The notes under the pieces are model-generated. The model made no database searches, was not told the DNA's origin, and saw only the letters and a program-made list of their open reading frames with translations. The position numbers and the translations under genes were made by a program. Positions 9,546-19,124 of a stretch of DNA of 56,108 nucleotides are shown here, piece by piece (within the stretch, counting starts at the first letter, position 1; the number at the start of each line of letters is the position of its first letter). Source of the stretch: a virus; IMG/VR virus record IMGVR_UViG_3300047558_000171, positions 1 to 56,108 of that record; one strand, given 5' to 3'.

Positions 9546-12500
9546 TAAAATCTAACTCCTCGTACTTTTTGCGATTCAACTGCTTTAATCTTGCCCATAA
9601 CTGCATTTGCAATTTCTTGAGCACCAGCATTTGAAGAACCAACATTTACATTTACACTATAATTATACACTGCTGAGTTGTTTGTTGATGAGTTTTTTCC
9701 ACCATTAACTACTGATGGAGCAGCTGTGTCTCCTCCTGGAGCACTAATTCCAGGGGCAGACATTTCTGGCATAAAGCTTCCGCTATTCATAGCACGCATC
9801 ATTCCAACACCATACTTGCCAACAGCAGACTTTCTCATTACAAACTCTCCTGGAGTAAGCATTGCTGGAACTGTATCTGTACCCCTTGGCTCTCCACCAT
9901 TTCCAAAGTATTGAGGAACTATTCCACCATTAGATTTCCAAATGTATCGATACTGTGCAGGTGTAAAGGTTGATCCATTGTACACGCCAGTTCCCTTAAC
10001 TAATTCCTTGGTGTACGTCATTAACATACTTCCAATATACTTCTTATCTCCAACAACAGGTCCTGTACCTGTGCTACCAGAACCACCGCTACCGCCAGAA
10101 CCACCACTTCCTCCAGAACCACCAGAACCAGTTGAGCCTGCCTTTTCTGTTACTTCAATAATCTTGTGTGTAGTTGTAACAACCTTGCCATCAAGGCCTC
10201 CCCACTTAGCAACTAGATCATTTACCATAGTCAAAGCGTTACTAATTGATGTCTTATATTTATCAGAGTTAACACGTGCCATATCTACCTTATTTTGGAT
10301 AGCATCCCATTCATCTTTATTTTTACCAAGAACTGTAATGCTATCAATGGCAGCTTGCTTCTTGAGGTCTGCCTGTCTTCTGGCTTCGGTAGCTGGCTCA
10401 AGAGTTTTCTCTTCAATATTAAAGATTTCTTGCTTAAGTGTTTTAATAGAAGCTTCAAGTTGTGCTCTAGTTCTTCCCTGGGCATCTGTAAGGTTTGCAA
10501 TCTCTTGTTGCTTTGCATCATCAAGTAGTTGCTGTTGTGAAGAACTTGCATCTGCTGCAGACTGTGCTCGTGCATCCTCAATGGCTCTAGCAGCTGCAGC
10601 AATGTCACCCTGAGTAATTGCATCAGCAATTGTAAGCTGTGCCTTATTTTGGCGAGTAATTGCGTCATTGGCCTTTTGAATCTTTTCAAGTGCTTTATTT
10701 CTTGCATCATACTTCTTGTTAATGTCTTCTTCTTGCCAAGAAATTTGTTGTAGTCCAGCATCAAGGTCATCAATTTGATAGTTCTTCTTATCAATTTCAT
10801 TTTGAGCACCTTCAATAATCTTATCAATTTCATTAGTATTGATAAGTTCGCCATTAGCACCACTGAGGTTAGTTCCAAGCTTAAAGTCTAGTTCAATTTG
10901 TGTTTGCTGAGCGTCAAAGGCTTCCTGGACCTGACTCATAGCATCATCAAAAATTTGCTGCATTCCCTCTGGAGTCTGCATCTTAATCTTCATTTCAATT
11001 TCAGAATTTGCCTTGAGTTTATCTACAGCTTGCTGCAATTGTTCTGCTGATACTGTTCCTGCTTTAAAACCAGCTGCTAGATATTCATCTGATAGCAAAG
11101 CATCAACTTGTTCTGCAGTAGCACCAGTTTTAGATAGTGCAGATGCTAGCTTTAGCTGATTATCAAGAGTGGTTTTTGCAGCATCATTTTCCTTGCTCCA
11201 GTTTCCAAAAGCATTCTTAATGTTTGCCTTCTCTAATTCCTTAATTGATTTAATTAGGGCATCTACCTGCTTCTTTGTCTTAGCATTAGCCAAACCTGCA
11301 GCTATAGTTGCATCATTAGCATACTTCCAAGATGCACCAGCTGTCATATGTGCTCCCTTTAGAAGCTTATATGCATTTACTGTGTTCTTAAGCTCAGTTC
11401 TTTGTGACTTTAGTGATTCAATGGCTTGCTGGTATGCTGACTTTTGACCAGATCCTGCTGACTGAATCTTGTCCCATTGTCTGTCTGCTTTCACTAGGTT
11501 TCCAAGAGCTTCTTGTAGATTAGCCAATGCTGTTGCATATTGATCTGTACCCTTGGCTGCTTCAACCTTTTGAATTGCATCCTGAATTGTAGCGTTTGTA
11601 GCATACTTGATTGCTTCTGCATTTGTAAGTGCAAGACCAGTCAATTCCTTTGACTGCAAAGCTCTATATGTATCAATATTAGTTTGAGTTTGAGCTGCCA
11701 TAGCACCAACTGCCTCAGATGTATTTAGAGCATCTGTTGCTTTCTTTTGCAACTCTGTTGCTGCTGCAGTGGTTGTTATGCTTTGTTTAATTGCTTTAAT
11801 AGTATTATTATACTTATCTCCAGCTGATTTTCCTTGCTTTAAAATCTTTAGTTGATCATCTGGAATGGTTACTCCTGCTGCAGCTGCTTGAAGAATCAAG
11901 AATTGATCATTTACATCCTTAACATCCTTAATTGCTTCTTCCATTCCCATTGCCTTGGCAATTTCTGGAAGAGCAAGGGCTTTAGCCGTGTCAGTCAAAG
12001 ATGCAAAGCTTGTTCCAACTTGATTAATTTTTTCTACAAAAGTTGCTGCATCAACAGTTCCAGTTTCAAAACCATTTGCTAATGCCTGAAGGCTTGTGCC
12101 TATTTGTCCACCAGCTACGTTAATTGACTTCTGATCATCAGTTGATACAGCAGTTCCATTATCTTTTTTGTTAGCAATTCCTTGAACAGTTGTAATTGCT
12201 TGGTTTACTTGAGAATCTAGCTGTGCTTTTCCTTCTGCTGTGTCAAGTCCTAGGTTTACGCTAGCGAATTGCAGGTTTAGGTCTTTTCTTCCTGCTGCAG
12301 CTGCAATCGCTCTAATAATACCATCAACAGTTTCTGGACCAAATCCAGAGTTGCCAAGCTGTAGTGCTAGTGATTGTAGAGATGCTGTTGCATCCCCCTT
12401 AGTTGCTGCACCAACGGCAGTAATATTTTCAGCAAAGTAATCCTTAAAACTCTTTCCTTCTGATCCATAGGTTGCACCTTCAACCTTTTGCTGCATTGTT

Positions 12501-15500
12501 TGTTGTGCACCAGTCGAACCACTTGCTGTTCCAACACGACTTGCAAGATCAATATTTGTAGTAGCAACACCAAGAGCTTCTCCAAGTGCAGCTACCTTTT
12601 CAGCTGACATAGCAGCCGTATCTCCAAGACCAGAAATCTTATCTTGCTCACCCTTGAAGAAATCAACTAGCCACTTAATTCCTAATGCAAGAGCTGCAAG
12701 TCCTGCAACAACAAGTGCGATTGGCCAAACCATTGACCAAATTGAAACTGCTCCTGCACCAGCAGCAGCTGCCTCTGCAGCCTGAGCACCAGTAGCAACC
12801 TTTGTAGCTGCATTCATACCAAGAAGACCCATTATAAACATTCTTGACATTGATGCCATTTTAACAAATATATTGGAGAATTCTCCAGATGCAACAACAG
12901 ATGCTGCCTTAAGCCCTATCTCAAGTTTTTCTTTTCCAATAAGTAAATTAGTTAGCATTGACAGTGTAAACATTGCTGTTGACAGACCAGTAATAACTGA
13001 TCCAAGACCGCCTAGATCCTGACCAAAAATACCAGCAATCATTGTAATAGAGCCAAGAACGCTAGAGATTCCCATTAGTTTATTATTAAAGCCAGAGAAC
13101 CTATCTACTGATTGCTGAAGCTGCTTGTTAAATGCCTCTGTATTCTTTTGCTGTCTCTTTTCTATGGCAGCACCAACAACAGACTTTCTTTGAGTCTGTC
13201 GTCTTAATGACTTATCTTCTGACGTTGGCTGATTTCCACCATAAAGACTCCGTCTGCTTGCTTCTGCTAATGCAGTCTGCCTTCTTTCTGCAGAAGAACC
13301 AATAACAGATCTTCTCTCAATTTGTCGTCTTAGAGATTTGTCTTCTGATGTTGGTTGTCTTCCACCATAAAGGTTTTGTCTATTTGCTTCTGCCATTGCA
13401 GTTTGTGTTGCTGCTTTGACATCTTTTTTACCTTCTGTGACTGCTTCAACAACGCCGTCAACTAGATTTTTTGCTGCACGTCTGGTTTTCTTTGATGGAG
13501 ATTGTGACTCTGATTCTGCATTAATACCATCAGCAAAATTATTTACTGTACGGCTTCCAGATGCTCTTACTTTATCCTGAGCTGCTTCAATTCCTGCAGT
13601 AAAGGCAGCAGCTTCTTGTGGTGAAGCATTTCCAATAGATGGATCTGAAGACAGTCCTCCAACAACGCTTGCACCTGCAACAGCACGTCTAGCGTCATTC
13701 TTTACATTCTTCATTGCCTTTGAGCTTTCCCAGGCTTGCTCGTCTTCTGATGTTATTTTGTCAAGTATTTTTGCCTGAGTAGCAAGTTCTGTTTCTGAAA
13801 GTGCAAGGTTATTATTTACCTTATCCATGATAGAAAGGTATTGTTCTTCACTAACCTTTCCTTCTGAACGCATTTTTTCAAGCTCTGCCATATACTTGTC
13901 ATAGAAAGCCTTTACCTTTTGCTCTCCTGCAAGATAGTTAGATATTTGATTTTCAGTGTGTGTTTGTAGGTTTACACCCTTCATATCCCATGCTTCTGGG
14001 AATGCTTTTGCAGAACCACTAACTGGCACTCTGTGTGCTCTGTCAATTTGGTACTGACCACCAGGTAGTCCTAGAGATTCTTCTGCAGCAAGACGAGCCT
14101 TAGCTCTTTCTAACTCATCTACTCTTCCTGCTCTATCTGCCTGTTGCTGAATAGTTCCAACACCAGTAGCAGAGTACTTCATTGGCTTTGTCTTTACGCT
14201 AAGCTGATTTTCATAGAATTTATTTACTTGATTAGAAATATTCTGACCACTAACATCTTCTGCAGCAACAGCAAATGATTGGAAGAACTTCTTTAAATTG
14301 ACCTTTCCTTCTTCTGACATAGTTGCAAGAGATTCAAACAACTTCTCAACCACATCACCCTTTTGATCTACCTTAATTAAGTCATCTGCAATTCCATTAA
14401 TAATGGTTTGCATTCTATCAATTGCACGCTGAGATGCGTTAATAGATACTGCTTTATCCCCAAATGAAAGTTGTCCTTGTGGGGTTCCTCCTGCAAATCC
14501 TGGTACCTTGACTTTTCCACCACCGAGTAATGCAGCAACAATTCCTGGATTTTGCTGAACAGTATCAGCTGTAAGAACAACCTCTCCATCTGAAAGGTTG
14601 GCAGGAATCTTATCTCCAGTTGGTCCTCCAGGACCTGATACAGCCATTCCACCCTTAGCAAAATTCTTTGGCTTAACTCCACCAGAAACTCTTGGAGCAC
14701 CAAATCTGGTTTGAGCAGCTGCAGCCATTTCCATTGCATTACGAAGTCTATCGATTGCTCCTGCTTCAGAAGTAAATGTCTGAATAAGTTTTCCATGCAC
14801 TTGGTCAAGAGAGGCTGCAACAGCAGCGGCCTGAAGCTGTTCTGCTGTCATGTATTGGGTTTGTTCACCAAGGTCTGTAGTCTCTTTTAGAGTTCCCTGC
14901 AATGCATTCTTAAGGAATATGAATCCCTTCATACCGTTTGCGATAGCGTTAGCAATAAGACCAAATGCCATAATAAATACTGGAGCTACAACACCTGCAA
15001 GACCTACGATTGTGGTAATAAAACCTTTTGCTCCATCAGTCATGCCATTAAACATATTTAAAATCTTTGTTCCAAATTCAATAAATGGTGTAACCATCTT
15101 CATGAATTGCTCTCCTACTGGAGCCATTGCTGCTTGGAACTTTTCAAGTGCAGCTTGGAACTTGTATAGAGGTGATTGCTCTACTGTTGACAACTCTTTT
15201 GCGGACAATGCAGCAAGATCAGAAGCAGTCATGTTACTTAGTTCAAGTACACGCTGTGCTTGAGTACCTTCTGCTACGACGTTCTTAAACAATGTTGATA
15301 GACGTGCAAACTGGAACTTACCAAATAGCTGCTCAATTGCTTGTGCTCTTGTTGTTGGGTCAAGCTTATCTAGTGCCTTGGCAAAATCTACAACAACTCC
15401 AGATACATTTCCCTTATTAGTATCAAGAATCTTTTGCATATCAATTCCCATACCAAGAAGCATTTGGCTAGCTTTTGCAGTTGGGTTAATCAGTGATGCA

Positions 15501-16648
15501 AGACCTGACTTTAGTGCGTTAGCACCTTCAGATGCATTAATTCCACCTTCCTTCATAGCAGTCATGAAGAATGATAGGTCCTCTACGCTACCACCAAGTT
15601 GCTTGATAACTGGTCCAGCTTTTGGAATAGCCTCTGTCAGATCTTGAATACTAAGAACAGTTTGGTTTTCTACTGCGTTAAGGAAGTTTGTCTTATCTGC
15701 AAGTTGCTGAGTTGAATAACCAAAAGCATTTGTCAGAGACATAGTTGTTTGTAATGCTTCTTGTGTTCCTGTTTGTCCAAGAACAGCAAGCTTAGTTGAT
15801 TGCTGAACCTGTGCAATTAATTGTTGTCCAGTGCTACCCATTGCAGCAGCGTCAGCAGCAAGACTTAGAGTTTGATCAAGGCTTACACCATATTTTGTTA
15901 ACTCAAGACCAACCTTTTTAATTTGATCAAGCATTGCATTGGTTTGCTCAGCAGGTGTAAAAGCATCTCCATACACACGCTTGAATTTGATTGATGCTTC
16001 TTCAATTTTCTTAAATTCTTGAGCTGCAGCAGATCCAAAAATTGAAAGAGGAATTGTAAAACCAACCATAAGCTGACGACCAGCCCATTGAGTATTCTTA
16101 CCGAAGTTTAGAAGATTTGTTGATCCCTGCTTCAAAACCTGGTTAAAGATTTGTGCTCTTTGTGCAGCAATTTGTGACTTGGTTCCAAGATCTTCCATGT
16201 CAAGAGCAAGTGGTCTAATAGCAATTGATCTCAATGCTCCTGATGCATCTCTACCAAGAGAGATGTATTGTGTTTGTAAATCTTTTACTCTTTCACGAGC
16301 AACTTTGTTAACCGTATCAAATTCGGTCTGGAACATGCGAGAAAAGCTCTTGCTAGAAGCCATTCCATAGCGGAAGTACTCTCCTAGCGAGAGCTTATTT
16401 TTCTCAAGTGATCTTGTAAAAGTATCAGTTGTAGAACTAACTGTTTTGATGCTTGCGGAGAATTTTCCAGTTGCATTGATGTCATCAATTAATGACTTTT
16501 GTAGATTCTTTGCAGCAATGGCGTTGGCAGTTGAAGAACTTGCCATCTCCTTTTGGAAGGTTGATATCTGCTTTTGGAGAGCCTTAATAGATGCCAGAGC
16601 TTCGGCAGTATCTATATTGACTCGGATATTTGATTGGATATCAGCCAT
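9545..16648 (-). CDS. Tail tape measure protein
   Basis: At 2367 residues this is the longest gene. Residues about 185-410 match the TP901-type tape measure core (TQWAGRQLMVGFTIPLSIFG, later LTEAIPKAGPVIKQLGGS and FMTAMKEGGINASEGANALK). Hydrophobic segments lie near residues 545-575 and 1180-1330, followed by long coiled coils. Two copies of a tape-measure glycine motif are present: GDKIPANLSDGEVVL near 680 and GTDTVPAMLTPGEFVM near 2260. A (GGS)n linker lies near 2175-2190. Two tandem copies of a basic 42-residue unit lie near 1090-1175. The protein sets tail length and is ejected with the DNA; 2367 residues predict about 350 nm. ATG 16648 has a GAGGTG site. Confidence 0.95.
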   Translation of the reverse strand: MADIQSNIRVNIDTAEALASIKALQKQISTFQKEMASSSTANAIAAKNLQKSLIDDINATGKFSASIKTVSSTTDTFTRSLEKNKLSLGEYFRYGMASSKSFSRMFQTEFDTVNKVARERVKDLQTQYISLGRDASGALRSIAIRPLALDMEDLGTKSQIAAQRAQIFNQVLKQGSTNLLNFGKNTQWAGRQLMVGFTIPLSIFGSAAAQEFKKIEEASIKFKRVYGDAFTPAEQTNAMLDQIKKVGLELTKYGVSLDQTLSLAADAAAMGSTGQQLIAQVQQSTKLAVLGQTGTQEALQTTMSLTNAFGYSTQQLADKTNFLNAVENQTVLSIQDLTEAIPKAGPVIKQLGGSVEDLSFFMTAMKEGGINASEGANALKSGLASLINPTAKASQMLLGMGIDMQKILDTNKGNVSGVVVDFAKALDKLDPTTRAQAIEQLFGKFQFARLSTLFKNVVAEGTQAQRVLELSNMTASDLAALSAKELSTVEQSPLYKFQAALEKFQAAMAPVGEQFMKMVTPFIEFGTKILNMFNGMTDGAKGFITTIVGLAGVVAPVFIMAFGLIANAIANGMKGFIFLKNALQGTLKETTDLGEQTQYMTAEQLQAAAVAASLDQVHGKLIQTFTSEAGAIDRLRNAMEMAAAAQTRFGAPRVSGGVKPKNFAKGGMAVSGPGGPTGDKIPANLSDGEVVLTADTVQQNPGIVAALLGGGKVKVPGFAGGTPQGQLSFGDKAVSINASQRAIDRMQTIINGIADDLIKVDQKGDVVEKLFESLATMSEEGKVNLKKFFQSFAVAAEDVSGQNISNQVNKFYENQLSVKTKPMKYSATGVGTIQQQADRAGRVDELERAKARLAAEESLGLPGGQYQIDRAHRVPVSGSAKAFPEAWDMKGVNLQTHTENQISNYLAGEQKVKAFYDKYMAELEKMRSEGKVSEEQYLSIMDKVNNNLALSETELATQAKILDKITSEDEQAWESSKAMKNVKNDARRAVAGASVVGGLSSDPSIGNASPQEAAAFTAGIEAAQDKVRASGSRTVNNFADGINAESESQSPSKKTRRAAKNLVDGVVEAVTEGKKDVKAATQTAMAEANRQNLYGGRQPTSEDKSLRRQIERRSVIGSSAERRQTALAEASRRSLYGGNQPTSEDKSLRRQTQRKSVVGAAIEKRQQKNTEAFNKQLQQSVDRFSGFNNKLMGISSVLGSITMIAGIFGQDLGGLGSVITGLSTAMFTLSMLTNLLIGKEKLEIGLKAASVVASGEFSNIFVKMASMSRMFIMGLLGMNAATKVATGAQAAEAAAAGAGAVSIWSMVWPIALVVAGLAALALGIKWLVDFFKGEQDKISGLGDTAAMSAEKVAALGEALGVATTNIDLASRVGTASGSTGAQQTMQQKVEGATYGSEGKSFKDYFAENITAVGAATKGDATASLQSLALQLGNSGFGPETVDGIIRAIAAAAGRKDLNLQFASVNLGLDTAEGKAQLDSQVNQAITTVQGIANKKDNGTAVSTDDQKSINVAGGQIGTSLQALANGFETGTVDAATFVEKINQVGTSFASLTDTAKALALPEIAKAMGMEEAIKDVKDVNDQFLILQAAAAGVTIPDDQLKILKQGKSAGDKYNNTIKAIKQSITTTAAATELQKKATDALNTSEAVGAMAAQTQTNIDTYRALQSKELTGLALTNAEAIKYATNATIQDAIQKVEAAKGTDQYATALANLQEALGNLVKADRQWDKIQSAGSGQKSAYQQAIESLKSQRTELKNTVNAYKLLKGAHMTAGASWKYANDATIAAGLANAKTKKQVDALIKSIKELEKANIKNAFGNWSKENDAAKTTLDNQLKLASALSKTGATAEQVDALLSDEYLAAGFKAGTVSAEQLQQAVDKLKANSEIEMKIKMQTPEGMQQIFDDAMSQVQEAFDAQQTQIELDFKLGTNLSGANGELINTNEIDKIIEGAQNEIDKKNYQIDDLDAGLQQISWQEEDINKKYDARNKALEKIQKANDAITRQNKAQLTIADAITQGDIAAAARAIEDARAQSAADASSSQQQLLDDAKQQEIANLTDAQGRTRAQLEASIKTLKQEIFNIEEKTLEPATEARRQADLKKQAAIDSITVLGKNKDEWDAIQNKVDMARVNSDKYKTSISNALTMVNDLVAKWGGLDGKVVTTTHKIIEVTEKAGSTGSGGSGGSGGSGGSGGSGSTGTGPVVGDKKYIGSMLMTYTKELVKGTGVYNGSTFTPAQYRYIWKSNGGIVPQYFGNGGEPRGTDTVPAMLTPGEFVMRKSAVGKYGVGMMRAMNSGSFMPEMSAPGISAPGGDTAAPSVVNGGKNSSTNNSAVYNYSVNVNVGSSNAGAQEIANAVMGKIKAVESQKVRGVRF
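13133..13384 (-). repeat. Tandem 42-residue duplication inside the tape measure gene
   Basis: Two adjacent coding units of about 126 bases give LYGGRQPTSEDKSLRRQ... and LYGGNQPTSEDKSLRRQ..., each followed by a basic S-V-[IV]-G segment and an alpha-helical R-Q stretch. The identity over the core is nearly complete, pointing to a recent in-frame duplication. Boundaries are approximate. Confidence 0.75.
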
Positions 16649-16663
16649 TAATTAGCACCTCAT

Positions 16664-16981
16664 TTAGTTTTTAAGTGCCGCAAGTCCCTCTCCAAGGTTC
16701 GAACCTGAAGCCTCTTCGATGATCTGGTACACTGTTGGCAAATCTAGATTGTCTTCTAGTGCCTTAATATCTGTTGCAAGTTCTGGCTTGTACTGTTGCA
16801 TAGCAATCTGTACACACTCCATTAGAAGATCCATAGACTTGTCATTGTTGTCTGCTACCTTTGAGATACCCTCAAACTTCTTCAAAAATGGACGAAGTAG
16901 AGAAACCTTCAAAGGTCTAATTGCAATTTCTGTTCCATCAATAAGGGTGATTGTTTTTGCTTCATTTATAGTTAGTGACAC
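16664..16981 (-). CDS. Tail assembly chaperone (short paralogue)
   Basis: The 105-residue protein is encoded between the long chaperone and the tape measure, where tail assembly chaperones (gpG-like) sit. It aligns along its length with the first half of the neighbouring 230-residue protein: TLIDGTEIAIRPLKVSLLR versus TIDGVSIDIGPLKIKFLR, LMECVQIAMQQYKPE versus MSECVRISMQQFFPE, and LDLPTVYQIIEEASG versus FDLQTMREVLHISAG. It lacks the C-terminal extension of that protein. The start codon is GTG at 16981, preceded by a strong AAGGAGGA site. Chaperones of this kind bind the tape measure and recruit tube subunits. Confidence 0.75.
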   Translation of the reverse strand: MSLTINEAKTITLIDGTEIAIRPLKVSLLRPFLKKFEGISKVADNNDKSMDLLMECVQIAMQQYKPELATDIKALEDNLDLPTVYQIIEEASGSNLGEGLAALKN

Positions 16982-17042
16982 TGTTCCTCCTTATGAACAT
17001 ATACTGTGTGGTTATATTATTATATCATAGAGAACTAGATTT

Positions 17043-17732
17043 TTAGCGTAAATCCTCGTAGTCAAGCCCCATACCAATTCCAAATCCAGCTTTATTAGCA
17101 TTAGGTCCCTGATAAGACAATATGTCATCTGAACTCTCTGCCTTACCATTACTAAATACCCTAGCTTTCATTGCTTCCCATGGATCCTCTTCTTTTTTAC
17201 CAGATTGTTCATCTAGGTCTACCCCTTGAAGTGCAGCCATAAACTTTTTATCTTGATAATCTTTATCTCTTTTTGCTTCAAGTATGGCTGTTAATTCTTG
17301 TAGTGTTAGGCTTGACTCTAGTTCATCAAAGTCTTTCCAGATACCTAAAGAGAATACTTCTGCTTCTAGAGTTACTAAATCAAAGCTTTCCCATGAAGTT
17401 CCTTCTGCATCTTCTTTTGCCTGTTTTACAAGATCTTCCTTTTCTGGATCTACGCTAATACCTGCAGAGATATGCAGGACTTCTCGCATTGTCTGTAAAT
17501 CAAACCTATCCTCTACCTGCGATACCGAAACTATTTCTGGGAAAAACTGTTGCATTGATATTCTTACGCATTCAGACATAAAAGTTAGTGCAAGCCCATC
17601 GTCTGGGGCATCTTTCATCATATCAAATGAGTCCATAAACTGTCTAAGGAATTTTATTTTGAGTGGGCCAATATCTATTGATACTCCATCTATAGTTTCA
17701 ATAGTAGCTGTTTTATGTACTTGAGTTGCCAT
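17043..17732 (-). CDS. Tail assembly chaperone, G-T fused form
   Basis: This protein (229 residues from ATG 17732; ATG 17735 is an alternative) has two parts. Residues 1-95 are paralogous to the 105-residue neighbour. The C-terminal part holds LEAEVFSLGIWKDFDELESS, then LTAILEAKRDKDYQDKKFM and AALQGVDLDEQ, a signature of the chaperone's T extension. In many siphophages the T part is reached by programmed frameshifting; here it is read in frame. There is no Shine-Dalgarno sequence, but TATAAT ends six bases before ATG 17732, suggesting a leaderless mRNA made just after the terminator that follows the tube gene. Confidence 0.75.
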   Translation of the reverse strand: MATQVHKTATIETIDGVSIDIGPLKIKFLRQFMDSFDMMKDAPDDGLALTFMSECVRISMQQFFPEIVSVSQVEDRFDLQTMREVLHISAGISVDPEKEDLVKQAKEDAEGTSWESFDLVTLEAEVFSLGIWKDFDELESSLTLQELTAILEAKRDKDYQDKKFMAALQGVDLDEQSGKKEEDPWEAMKARVFSNGKAESSDDILSYQGPNANKAGFGIGMGLDYEDLR

Positions 17733-17744
17733 CATTTAATTATA
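17732..17744 (-). promoter_or_regulatory. Leaderless-type -10 box before the tail chaperone gene
   Basis: TATAAT (17744-17739 on the minus strand) is followed by exactly six bases and ATG 17732, with no ribosome-binding site. The usual transcription start would fall at or next to the A of ATG. It restarts transcription just after the terminator hairpin at 17757-17784. Confidence 0.6.
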
Positions 17745-17756
17745 GCAAAAAGAAAA

Positions 17757-17784
17757 TGTCCCCCTGGACTTTTCCAAGGGGACA
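17757..17784 (-). terminator. Intrinsic terminator after the major tail protein gene
   Basis: An inverted repeat TGTCCCC / GGGGACA with an inner TGGA / TCCA pair forms a GC-rich hairpin. On the minus strand it is followed by ATTTTCTTTTT. It lies 20 bases after the stop of the tail tube gene, where phages often stop transcription to make the tube message more abundant than the tape measure message. Confidence 0.85.
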
Positions 17785-17803
17785 AATTCTCTATATTAAA
17801 TTA

Positions 17804-18442
17804 TTAGAATGTACGGTCAACGATCTTGCCGTAAGATGCGTTGTCGTTTGGTAGCAGACGGAAAGATACCTCAAACTGGGTAGCTTCGTCACGCTTTGCA
17901 GATACTGTAACATTCTCAATTGAGAGTGCACGGTAAGCTGCATAGATTCTCTGCTCATTTGCTGCACAGTCTCCTGTACCAGGACCAACTGCAACTAGAC
18001 CACGTTCTACTGGGCACTCACCAAGTTCACCAGCTGACAGGTTCAGAGTCTGGAGACCAGAACCTGAAGTCAAGTTGGTGTCCTTGCTTGCGAGAGCAAA
18101 GAGAAGGTTTTCTAGTGTAGCTTCAGCAAATGTAGTCTTCATGTTAACCTGCATGCCTTGCTTGTAAAGCTTAGCAACGTCAAGAACCTGGTCAACCTTA
18201 ACTTCACCGAAGTCAGGCTGGAACTGGAGTTCAAGACCGTTAGCAGTATAACCAACGTTGCGGAATCCATCGTTAGATGTCCAGCCATTGCCAGCGTTTG
18301 CACCATCCTGTAGAGTTTCTACATATGATGTGTTAGCTTCGTAAGCTGGAAGATCTGCATCGGTTAGAATACCATCTTCGTATGTGAAGAGGGCAGCTGC
18401 ACCAACGATGATGTTCGCACTTGTACCACGTGTATATGCCAT
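17804..18442 (-). CDS. Major tail (tube) protein
   Basis: A 212-residue protein that follows the connector genes and precedes the tail chaperones, the standard place for the tube subunit. The sequence has the tube-type pattern: a small N-terminal strand (RGTSANIIVGAAALFTY), a middle LQFQPDFGEVKVDQVLDV strand pair and a C-terminal DEATQFEVSFRLLP strand. Start: ATG 18442 has AGAGGTG seven bases upstream; a GTG three codons earlier (18451) overlaps that ribosome-binding site and is unlikely to be used. A terminator follows. The leader holds a TATACT box and a 7-bp hairpin (ATAAGTG/CACTTAT), consistent with a strong separate promoter. Confidence 0.85.
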   Translation of the reverse strand: MAYTRGTSANIIVGAAALFTYEDGILTDADLPAYEANTSYVETLQDGANAGNGWTSNDGFRNVGYTANGLELQFQPDFGEVKVDQVLDVAKLYKQGMQVNMKTTFAEATLENLLFALASKDTNLTSGSGLQTLNLSAGELGECPVERGLVAVGPGTGDCAANEQRIYAAYRALSIENVTVSAKRDEATQFEVSFRLLPNDNASYGKIVDRTF

Positions 18443-18518
18443 AGTTTTCACCTCTTATTTCTTATGGAATAAGTGGGCTTCGTTTCCTCACTTATAGTAT
18501 ACAGCCATTTATGACTGT

Positions 18519-19124
18519 TTATGATTTATGCCAATCGTAATCAATAATTATTTTATTTCCTGCATACGTTCTAGCAGTACCAAAATCAATTAAATCTCTG
18601 GTTTCTTCTAGCTGATATATGCGAATTTTGTGGAAAAACACTGGCAAAAAGTCTGTACCTAGAATGTGAACTGTATTTCTCAATAATGGGACAGTTTTTT
18701 GTTCATCTTGCCACATTAAATTACCTTGATCATCTTTACGCTGGATTGGGGTTCCAGCTGGTAATGTTTTTATCCAATTGTTTATATCTTGTGCAGACTC
18801 ATCTTCCCTATCTAACAGGTCTTGAACTACCTGTGTGGTTTCTATAAGATCTACTGGATCCCCTGCCATTTTATAAAAATAATACAAAAGCTGTTCTGAC
18901 TTAATATGTGGAAAAGCATTTTTCCTCATTTTAAGCATTCTGTCAAATACTGCAAATACATTTGCAGACGCATCTGGAAATGTCTCAGTTAGTGCCTCAA
19001 TATCTGTTGGGCTAGTTGGGAAAAACTTCATTAGTCCATTATTGAATCTATCAGTACCTAATTCTGCTGGCACCTTTTCTGCCAAATATGCATTAATAAA
19101 TGCTGGTGGGTAATATATAGCCAT
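18519..19124 (-). CDS. Tail terminator / tail completion protein (by position)
   Basis: This 201-residue product lies between the gp10-like connector and the tube gene, the usual slot of the tail terminator. It starts MAIYYPPAFINAYLAEKVP and contains a helical middle region (EQLLYYFYKMAGDPVDLIE) and strands near the end (NTVHILGTDFLPVFFHKIR). It overlaps the preceding gene by one base (TAATG). I do not recognise a family from sequence; the role is inferred from order only, and another neck component would also fit. Confidence 0.5.
   Translation of the reverse strand: MAIYYPPAFINAYLAEKVPAELGTDRFNNGLMKFFPTSPTDIEALTETFPDASANVFAVFDRMLKMRKNAFPHIKSEQLLYYFYKMAGDPVDLIETTQVVQDLLDREDESAQDINNWIKTLPAGTPIQRKDDQGNLMWQDEQKTVPLLRNTVHILGTDFLPVFFHKIRIYQLEETRDLIDFGTARTYAGNKIIIDYDWHKS

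Noticed and set aside
10285-10878. Long alternative frames inside the tape measure gene (also 9942-10613 and 14377-14820)
   Set aside because: They lie within the coding sequence of the tape measure protein and show composition typical of shadow frames (leucine/lysine-rich or serine-rich without domains).
17043-17732. Programmed frameshift in the tail chaperone gene
   Set aside because: G and T parts are already in one frame, and no need for a slip is apparent.
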